Assembly: GCA_015057205.1 (NCBI GenBank)
Contig: SVEW01000071.1
Coordinates: 1 to 11,999, forward strand
Origin: Lachnospiraceae bacterium
Lineage (GTDB): Bacteria > Bacillota > Clostridia > Lachnospirales > Lachnospiraceae
DNA length: 11,999 bases
Direction: 5' to 3'
In this document: piece by piece, positions 6,583 through 11,999 of the stretch
Numbering within the stretch: the first letter of the stretch is position 1
How the letters are laid out: the number at the start of each line of letters is the position of its first letter
Notes under the pieces: generated by a model
Told to the model about the DNA's origin: nothing
What the model saw: only the letters and a program-made list of their open reading frames with translations
Database searches by the model: none
Made by a program: the position numbers and the translations under genes

Positions 6583-6589
6583 AATCGCA

Positions 6590-7414
6590 TTAGATACCGG
6601 CTCTTTGCTCAAGACGAATTTTGTCTGCTATTAAAGCAATAAACTCAGAGTTTGTTGGTTTTCCTTTTCCGGTACTGACGGTATAACCAAACAACTCATC
6701 AATCGTGTCAAGATTGCCCCTACTAAATGCAACTTCTATGGCATGTCGTATGGCTCGCTCCACGCGACTGGCTGTAGTATCACACTTTTTAGCAATTGCT
6801 GGATACAGAATCTTAGTAATAGAACTAAGCATTTCTGTATCCTCAACTGCAAAAAGAATTCCATCCCTAAGATACTGATACCCTTTAATATGTGCCGGAA
6901 CCCCAATATCATGCAAAATTTTTGTTATATCCTGCTCCAGGCTCACTCGTTCCTGCGTAACAGGGCTTTTTGTTACGGCATTTACCATAACCGCTGCACA
7001 TCTATCATCTACTGTTTCCCTCTTCGTTTCTTTCGGGCAATCTATTGCCTGGTGCAATTGAGCAATCAAGCGATTTCCCTTTATCGGTTTTTGCAAAAAG
7101 AATAAAGCCCCCGCATTCATGGCGTCCCGAATAACATCAGAATCTCTTACTGCGCTAATTACCATAAAATACGGCTTCTTTTTTATTTCCGCATCAGCAT
7201 TAATTTGTTTCATCACGTCGATACCATCGATACAAGGCATAACCAAATCCAAAAGCACTATATCCGGTTTTACCTTACGAATCAAAGAACATGCCATTGC
7301 TCCATTGTACGCTTTTCCTGTGCATTCAAACCCCTCTGCATCTTTCAGCACATTTTCCAAATACTGTACCAGGCACTTGTTATCATCTACAATTATGAAA
7401 GTTTTCTTTTTCAT
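6590..7414 (-). CDS. spo0A: Stage 0 sporulation response regulator Spo0A
   Basis: Spo0A is the phosphorylation-activated transcription factor that commits the cell to sporulation. The 274-residue protein has a receiver domain (1-125) with acidic Asp10/Asp11, phosphoacceptor Asp56 in DIVLLDLVMP, Ser87 and Lys109 in LQKPIK. A variable linker covers about 126-155. The Spo0A_C DNA-binding domain follows (about 160-274) with IGVPAHIKGYQYLRDGI, the recognition helix SRVERAIRHAIEVAFSRG (217-233-region) and GKPTNSEFIALIADKIRLE. All catalytic residues are present. I prefer ATG 7414, with GGGGGG five bases upstream, over the adjoining GTG at 7417. The order spoIVB-spo0A is the conserved one. It has its own vegetative promoter and a 0A box, so autoregulation is likely. 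No terminator is evident after it. Confidence 0.97.
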   Translation of the reverse strand: MKKKTFIIVDDNKCLVQYLENVLKDAEGFECTGKAYNGAMACSLIRKVKPDIVLLDLVMPCIDGIDVMKQINADAEIKKKPYFMVISAVRDSDVIRDAMNAGALFFLQKPIKGNRLIAQLHQAIDCPKETKRETVDDRCAAVMVNAVTKSPVTQERVSLEQDITKILHDIGVPAHIKGYQYLRDGILFAVEDTEMLSSITKILYPAIAKKCDTTASRVERAIRHAIEVAFSRGNLDTIDELFGYTVSTGKGKPTNSEFIALIADKIRLEQRAGI

Positions 7415-7455
7415 CACATCCCCCCAACTTTTCTCACATTACCCGAGCAAGGTAT

Positions 7456-7484
7456 ATTATACGGATTCGCAAAAAGTTTATCAA
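7456..7484 (-). promoter_or_regulatory. Vegetative promoter of spo0A
   Basis: On the minus strand TTGATA (7484-7479) and a perfect TATAAT (7461-7456) are separated by exactly 17 bp. The start near 7449 leaves about 35 bases of leader. The spacer contains TTGCGAA (7472-7466), a one-mismatch 0A-box-like heptamer, which could let Spo0A repress this promoter; that part is weak. Confidence 0.7.
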
Positions 7485-7502
7485 GAATTACTTTTCGCAG
7501 TT

Positions 7503-7509
7503 TTCGACA
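7503..7509 (-). promoter_or_regulatory. Spo0A-binding 0A box upstream of spo0A
   Basis: TGTCGAA on the minus strand matches the 0A box TGNCGAA exactly and is followed by AA. It lies about 18 bp upstream of the -35 of the spo0A promoter, a position suited to autoregulation by Spo0A~P as known in Bacillus subtilis. A heptamer can occur by chance, but the location supports it. Confidence 0.55.
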
Positions 7510-7528
7510 CCTCAACATACCGCACTTT

Positions 7529-8605
7529 TTACTGTTTTAGCATATCTTCCACAAAAATACCATATCCTTTATGAGGACTATGCACAAAAACATGGGTAAT
7601 TGCCCCTACAATCTTGCCTTCCTGCACAATAGGGGAACCGGATAACCCTTGTACAATTCCACCAATTTTTTGTTTTAAATTTTTATCGGTAATCTCTATT
7701 ACAAATCCTTTAGACGCCCTCTTTGTAAAATGATTAATGTGTGTTATTTTCAGCGCATAATGCTTTCTTTTCCCAGAAAAATCACTGATAAACTCTGCGT
7801 CTCCCGTATGCACCTCCTTACGTGATGCAATCGGCAAATAAGGCTCTTCCTGCATAAAACGTGGCAGTCTTAGCAAATGCCCTCCAATCCCCCGCTCCGT
7901 ATTTTTCTTAATCGTTCCAACCGGCTTTTCAGGGCAATAATCAATATAACCAATCAAAGCTCCCGGAAGTTCCGGTTTTCCTTTTCGAATATCGGTGATG
8001 CGACATGGATGAATGCTTCCTTGTCGGATGCGAATCCGGGTATTTAAATCCATATCACTAATAGCGTGGCCCAGTGCCACATATTCATTATTCTGGGTAC
8101 ATAGTGTCATGGTTCCCAGGCCTGCCATATCATCCCTCACCCATACTCCCAGGCGATAATGCTCTCCCTGCTTTATGGGTTTAACGGAAACACTACGTCT
8201 CTTTCCATCTCGCCATATAACCAATGACACCGGTTTCCCACAAGATTCATCCACCAGCTTCATTAAGCATTCCTTACTGCTAACTTTCTTTCCCTGACAT
8301 CGAATCAGGTAATCGCCCTTTTTCAATAGCCCTTTTGCAGGGCTTTTAACCTTCTTTCCGCCATAAACATCCGTCACTTCCAGTACCACAATTCCCTGTG
8401 TTTTCACGTAAATTCCCATTACCATCCCCAGGGGTTTGGCACGGGTTACTACCTTGGATGTTAAATACGGTTCCGACACTGCTTTCACCTTTTCCAGTGG
8501 CAGATAGCGACGACTCTGCCAATCCTTATTCCCAAGTAAAACACCTATCAACACACATACTCCAACCATTGTCCATCCTACATGCATTTTATTTTTCCAC
8601 TTCAT
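7529..8605 (-). CDS. spoIVB: SpoIVB serine peptidase (PDZ, family S55)
   Basis: SpoIVB is made in the forespore and secreted into the intermembrane space, where it cleaves SpoIVFA and triggers pro-sigma-K processing in the mother cell. The 358-residue protein has an N-terminal membrane anchor/signal (about 10-25) and a PDZ domain (about 58-142). The S55 peptidase domain follows (about 148-358), with the histidine motif YVALGHAISD (His180) and the serine motif VQGLSGSPIVQ. By analogy with GDSGGP the nucleophile is Ser322. The C-terminus AITHVFVHSPHKGYGIFVEDML is family-typical. AGGAGG five bases before the ATG fixes the start. A sigma-G-like promoter lies at the end of recN, with a hairpin terminator between it and the gene. 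The gene is followed by spo0A at a 114-base gap. Confidence 0.95.
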   Translation of the reverse strand: MKWKNKMHVGWTMVGVCVLIGVLLGNKDWQSRRYLPLEKVKAVSEPYLTSKVVTRAKPLGMVMGIYVKTQGIVVLEVTDVYGGKKVKSPAKGLLKKGDYLIRCQGKKVSSKECLMKLVDESCGKPVSLVIWRDGKRRSVSVKPIKQGEHYRLGVWVRDDMAGLGTMTLCTQNNEYVALGHAISDMDLNTRIRIRQGSIHPCRITDIRKGKPELPGALIGYIDYCPEKPVGTIKKNTERGIGGHLLRLPRFMQEEPYLPIASRKEVHTGDAEFISDFSGKRKHYALKITHINHFTKRASKGFVIEITDKNLKQKIGGIVQGLSGSPIVQEGKIVGAITHVFVHSPHKGYGIFVEDMLKQ

Positions 8606-8626
8606 AAAAACCTCCTAAATTAGGAA

Positions 8627-8660
8627 AAAGAAAGCTTAAGACTCCTCTCAAGCTTTCTTT
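8627..8660 (-). terminator. Terminator hairpin between recN and spoIVB
   Basis: A 15 bp stem (8660-8646 with 8641-8627, one G·T) closes a GGAG loop. The minus-strand 3' arm ends in TTTCTTTTT, so the U tract partly belongs to the stem. It sits 40 bases after the recN stop and would end the tlyA-nadK-recN transcript. It is also downstream of the sigma-G-like promoter and so would affect spoIVB transcription. Confidence 0.6.
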
Positions 8661-8683
8661 CTAGGTTGCACATTTTTATGAAA

Positions 8684-8713
8684 AAATATGTAGTATATGT
8701 TATTGTTTCATGC
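8684..8713 (-). promoter_or_regulatory. Sigma-G-like promoter for spoIVB
   Basis: On the minus strand GCATG (8713-8709) and CATATTT (8690-8684) are separated by 18 bp. The B. subtilis sigma-G consensus is about GMATR-N18-CATNHTA; only the last base differs. The -35 overlaps the final codons of recN. Forespore sigma-G (and sigma-F) control is known for B. subtilis spoIVB, so sequence and context agree. Confidence 0.5.
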
Positions 8714-10376
8714 GAATTGCCTGGGCACGCATATCCTTAGCATTCATCAAAACTGCATCAGAAATCACGGCACCACCCAGCATACGGGCAAGTTCCGTTA
8801 TTTCTTCTTCCGGGTTTAATCGTGTAATGTTTGAAATAGTAACTGCATCCACCACCTGTTTTTCAATCAAAAAATGCTGGTCTGCCATGGCAGCTATTTG
8901 TGGAAGATGTGTTATGCTAATAACCTGCGTTGTTCTTCCAATATCATTCATTTTCTCTGCCACCATTTGGGCTGTTCTTCCACTGATTCCCGTATCAATT
9001 TCATCAAAAATCAAAGTGGAAATCTTGTCGTTGGCAGCCAAAACAGATTTCATTGCCAACATAATACGCGATAATTCACCACCACTGGCAACATGCTCAA
9101 TGGGTTTTAACGGTTCCCCCGGATTAACGGAAATCACAAATTCCGGCTCATCCACTCCCAATAAAGTGGGTTCTTTCGTTGTTCCAAATTGCATATCGAA
9201 TTTCACATCCAAAAAGTTTAAATCAATCAGGGCTTGCGTCACCTTAAACGTCAATTCGGCAGCATACTTTTTACGAATAGTCGTCAGCTTCTGACATTGC
9301 ATCTGCATTTTCGACTGTACCGCTTCCCATTGTTTTTCAAGATTCGACAGGAAATTCTCGTAATCGCTCAATTCTTCTAACCGGCGTACCCGCTTATCCA
9401 GTTCCGCAAAAATCTGTTCCACCGTATCGCCATACTTATCTTTTAGATGATTAATGGCATTCAACCGTTCCTGCACTTCATAAAACTCTTCTTCCGAAAA
9501 ATTCAGTTCTTCCATATAGTCTGCCACATCACGACCGGTCTGTGTCAACAAATCCTCTACCTCCAACAACTGGCTGTAGAGCTCTTCGCCTCGTTTACTG
9601 AAGCTTTGCACCACTTGCCCTTCTCTTGTGGCACGTCCAACCAGTGCAGATGCGCTTTCGCCATCTCCCATGAGCAACTGATGGCAAGCATCTAACGCCG
9701 CAACCACCTTCTGCGACCCGCTCATAAGGCGATATCGCTCCTCCAAGGATTCATCCTCACCCTCTGTCAGATTCGCTGCCTCAATCTCGGAAATTTCATA
9801 CTGCAAAAGCTCCATTTCCCGAATTCGTTCCTTTTCATCCGTAACACTTTCTTCTCGCTTTTTCTTTAAATCCCGATATTCTTTATAAAGCCTCCGTTGC
9901 ACCTCCAAATCATTCGCAAGTGCATCTTTCGCATATTCATCCAGTAATACCAGATGTTTCTTTTTGTTTAAAAGTGTTTGATTTTCATGTTGTCCATAAA
10001 TATCGATAAAAATCGACGCAACTTCTTTTAATACGGACACCGGAACCGTTTCGCCATTTATTCTGGCAACACTGCGTCCTGCTGCGATACGTCTACTCAA
10101 AACCACCTGATTCTCATCCGGCTCGATTTCCATAGCTCGTAATTGCCTTGCCTGTTCCTCATTGTCCAATTGAAAAATCAACTCCACAAGTGCCGGCTTT
10201 TCCTCATTACGCACCATATCTTTTGGTATTTTTTCTCCAAGAGCCAGATTCATGGATCCTACAATAATGGATTTACCGGCGCCGGTTTCTCCGGTCAAAA
10301 TATTTAGACCGGAATCAAATTCCACCTCTGTCTCTTCGATTAAAGCCAAATTTTTTACATGTAAGCTTTGTAACAT
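8700..10376 (-). CDS. recN: DNA repair protein RecN
   Basis: RecN is an SMC-like ATPase that gathers and holds broken DNA ends early in recombinational repair. The 558-residue protein has normal family length. The N-terminal half-ATPase carries Walker A GETGAGKS (29-36) and the Q-loop region DIYGQHENQTLL (125-136). Two coiled-coil stretches (about 155-225 and 265-375) flank the hinge. The C-terminal half-ATPase has the ABC signature SGGELSR (431-437), Walker B TLIFDEIDTG (454-463) and the H-loop ITHLPQIA (488-495). All catalytic residues are present. It starts 19 bases after nadK, with GAGGG ahead of the ATG, and is probably in one operon with tlyA and nadK. No LexA-type box is seen in the short upstream gap. 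Confidence 0.97.
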   Translation of the reverse strand: MLQSLHVKNLALIEETEVEFDSGLNILTGETGAGKSIIVGSMNLALGEKIPKDMVRNEEKPALVELIFQLDNEEQARQLRAMEIEPDENQVVLSRRIAAGRSVARINGETVPVSVLKEVASIFIDIYGQHENQTLLNKKKHLVLLDEYAKDALANDLEVQRRLYKEYRDLKKKREESVTDEKERIREMELLQYEISEIEAANLTEGEDESLEERYRLMSGSQKVVAALDACHQLLMGDGESASALVGRATREGQVVQSFSKRGEELYSQLLEVEDLLTQTGRDVADYMEELNFSEEEFYEVQERLNAINHLKDKYGDTVEQIFAELDKRVRRLEELSDYENFLSNLEKQWEAVQSKMQMQCQKLTTIRKKYAAELTFKVTQALIDLNFLDVKFDMQFGTTKEPTLLGVDEPEFVISVNPGEPLKPIEHVASGGELSRIMLAMKSVLAANDKISTLIFDEIDTGISGRTAQMVAEKMNDIGRTTQVISITHLPQIAAMADQHFLIEKQVVDAVTISNITRLNPEEEITELARMLGGAVISDAVLMNAKDMRAQAIRMKQ

Positions 10377-10395
10377 TCCTTTTCCCTCTATTACT

Positions 10396-11226
10396 TTATA
10401 ATTTCTGTTTCAAAACATCTAAGAAACTCGTTTCTCCCAATCGTATTAATTGCGCCGGAAATGGCGCTTTTTTAATAAATACCGAGTCATTTAACGGCAC
10501 TGTCACCACACCGTCATAACTAACCAGAATTTCTTCCGTTTCCCGTAAGTTCCTGTAAACCGGACGAATTTCAATCTCTGCTGACGAATCTAACACAATG
10601 CTTCTAGAAGACTGAATGGTGTGCGGTGCAATCGGTGTCACTACAATCATACTGGAAACCGGATCTACAATCGGACCACCACAGGACATGCTGTATCCCG
10701 TTGACCCTGTTGGTGTTGATATCACCACACCATCCCCACGATATGTCGTCAGATGGCGACCATTTACATAAAGTTCCAATGAAATAACGCAAAGATTGCC
10801 CCCACGATAGATGGCAATATCATTCAGCGCCTGGTCAACCGTATCTTCCACACGTCCTTCCAACAACATACGAGATTCTATGCGATAATTTCCTTCCAGC
10901 AATCCCCTCATACTACTTTCAAGGTGCGCTGTATCTATCTCGCACAAAAAACCAATCGTACCTACATTCACTCCAATTAAAGGCAAATTACGTACCTTCA
11001 GTGCTCTGGCAGAACGTATCAGGGTTCCATCGCCACCAATCACAATACCGGCGGAATACTCCGACAAATCCATATCCGCAAGATCCACCGACAAATCCGT
11101 ATCATAGGCAATCCATTTTACAAACGATTCCGCGCCCTGTGCTTCCAAAAATGCATCCAACTGCTGTACGCATTCCTTTGTATTATCTTTTAATCCATTT
11201 GCAATAATCAAATACTTTTTCATCAT
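10396..11226 (-). CDS. nadK: NAD kinase
   Basis: NadK phosphorylates NAD to NADP using ATP or polyphosphate and is the only known route to NADP. The 276-residue cytoplasmic protein has the family motifs in order: GGDGT (64-68) with the catalytic Asp, NVGTIGFL (87-94), NDIAIYRGG (135-143), GDGVVISTPTGSTGYS (164-179), CGGPIVDP (182-189) and PIAPHTIQSR-like segment (198-208). The start is the first of two tandem ATGs (11226, 11223), overlapping the tlyA stop in ATGATG. No independent ribosome site is clear, so translation is probably coupled to tlyA. Confidence 0.96.
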   Translation of the reverse strand: MMKKYLIIANGLKDNTKECVQQLDAFLEAQGAESFVKWIAYDTDLSVDLADMDLSEYSAGIVIGGDGTLIRSARALKVRNLPLIGVNVGTIGFLCEIDTAHLESSMRGLLEGNYRIESRMLLEGRVEDTVDQALNDIAIYRGGNLCVISLELYVNGRHLTTYRGDGVVISTPTGSTGYSMSCGGPIVDPVSSMIVVTPIAPHTIQSSRSIVLDSSAEIEIRPVYRNLRETEEILVSYDGVVTVPLNDSVFIKKAPFPAQLIRLGETSFLDVLKQKL

Positions 11227-11999
11227 TCATTCAACAATCCATGTGCCTGCTTCACAATTGCTACCGGATCAATCTCTCCGTCACGTTTTCCTACTGCTGC
11301 TTTTCTAATATACGTTAAATATTCAATATTTCCTTCCGGTCCCTTGATTGGTGAAAAAGATAATCCCAACACTTCAAAACCGGTCTCTACACAAAAGTTA
11401 AGAACATTCTCTATTACTTCGATATGTGTTTCCGGCTCTCTGACTACCCCCTTCTTGCCAACCTTCTCTTTGCCAGCTTCAAACTGCGGTTTAATCAGGC
11501 AAACCATTTCTCCGCCTTCACGCAGCAGATCGTAAGCCGGCTTCAACACCTTTGTTAAGGAAATAAAGGATACATCAACCGATGCAAAATCCAAAATATC
11601 ATCAATATCATTCGGTGTCACATAGCGAATATTGGTTTTTTCCATACATACTACCCGCTCGTCTTGCCGTAATTTCCAGGCAAACTGGCCATAGCCCACG
11701 TCCACCGAGTAGACCTTTGCTGCGCCATTTTGCAACATACAATCTGTAAACCCACCGGTGGACGCACCAATATCCATACAAATGGCATCCGTTAAGTCAA
11801 TTGGAAATTCCTTCATGGCCTTTTCCAATTTCAAGCCGCCGCGGCTTACATAGCGCAACGTATTTCCATGAATTTCAATAGAAACATCCGGAGAAAAACT
11901 AGCACCTGCCTTATCCTCCCTCTGCCCATCAACAAACACATCTCCGGCCATAATCAAAGCTTTCGCTTTTTCTCTTGACGGAGCTAAATTTCGATTTAC
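11223..11999 (-). CDS. tlyA: TlyA-family rRNA 2'-O-methyltransferase (5' end beyond window)
   Basis: The frame stays open to the window edge. The last 42 bases encode VNRNLAPSREKAKA, the expected S4 RNA-binding domain, so the TTG at 11957 is not the start and probably only some 10-15 residues are missing. The visible 258 residues comprise the rest of the S4 domain (KALIMAGDVFVDG), the joining RYVSRGGLKLEKAM, and an FtsJ/RrmJ-type methyltransferase. That domain has SAM motif DIGASTGGFTDCM, then DVGYGQFAWKL, VSFISL and LIKPQFEAGKEKVGKKGVV. TlyA methylates 2'-OH groups of 16S and/or 23S rRNA; the older name hemolysin is misleading. It heads the visible tlyA-nadK-recN cluster and overlaps nadK. 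Confidence 0.93.
   Translation of the reverse strand, partial: VNRNLAPSREKAKALIMAGDVFVDGQREDKAGASFSPDVSIEIHGNTLRYVSRGGLKLEKAMKEFPIDLTDAICMDIGASTGGFTDCMLQNGAAKVYSVDVGYGQFAWKLRQDERVVCMEKTNIRYVTPNDIDDILDFASVDVSFISLTKVLKPAYDLLREGGEMVCLIKPQFEAGKEKVGKKGVVREPETHIEVIENVLNFCVETGFEVLGLSFSPIKGPEGNIEYLTYIRKAAVGKRDGEIDPVAIVKQAHGLLNE

Noticed and set aside
8710..9294. A 194-codon plus-strand frame inside recN
   Set aside because: It is antisense to conserved RecN catalytic motifs and has no ribosome site or recognisable family.
11223..11957. tlyA starting at the TTG at 11957
   Set aside because: The frame continues upstream to the window edge and encodes the expected S4-domain sequence, so the gene is partial.

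Overview
The window reads as ordinary chromosome of a low-to-moderate GC, spore-forming member of the Clostridia, most probably a Lachnospiraceae species. The grounds are the spoIVB-spo0A pair next to recN, nadK and tlyA (a Firmicutes gene order), strong AGGAGG-type ribosome binding sites, a tRNA without an encoded CCA, and a DUF5688 protein, a family I associate mainly with Lachnospiraceae. No phage, transposase, CRISPR array or defence island is visible. All genes but one are on the minus strand, so the layout below is given in transcription order, from the right end leftward.

Right block (11999 to 7414, minus): tlyA (rRNA 2'-O-methyltransferase, 5' end cut by the window edge), nadK (NAD kinase, overlapping tlyA by ATGA), recN (SMC-like DNA repair ATPase), then a terminator-like hairpin, spoIVB (intercompartmental signalling protease) and spo0A (master sporulation regulator). 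A sigma-G-like promoter lies at the end of recN in front of spoIVB. A near-consensus vegetative promoter with an upstream 0A box (TGTCGAA) precedes spo0A. The argR gene often found between nadK and recN is absent.

Middle (5703 to 4043): one plus-strand gene, a DUF5688 protein of unknown function, sits convergent to spo0A with a 7 bp gap. Its leader carries a strong promoter, a terminator-like hairpin with a T run and a possible 13-codon upstream ORF. Divergent from it is a membrane-anchored FKBP/trigger-factor-like prolyl isomerase, followed by its terminator and a tRNA-Thr(CGU) gene with its own promoter and terminator.

Left block (3969 to 1, minus): queH (epoxyqueuosine reductase) overlaps asd (aspartate-semialdehyde dehydrogenase). 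Eighteen bases later comes an ATPase_2/DUF234-type protein whose Walker A, Walker B and nuclease-like motifs all look degraded. A compact 180 bp palindromic element with 12 bp terminal inverted repeats and two elaborate internal arms fills the gap before a divergent type IA topoisomerase (TopB-like), cut by the left window edge.

Most of the window is conserved housekeeping and sporulation DNA. The parts least explained by known families are the 700-880 palindromic element, the pseudo-ATPase next to it, and the structured leader of the DUF5688 gene.
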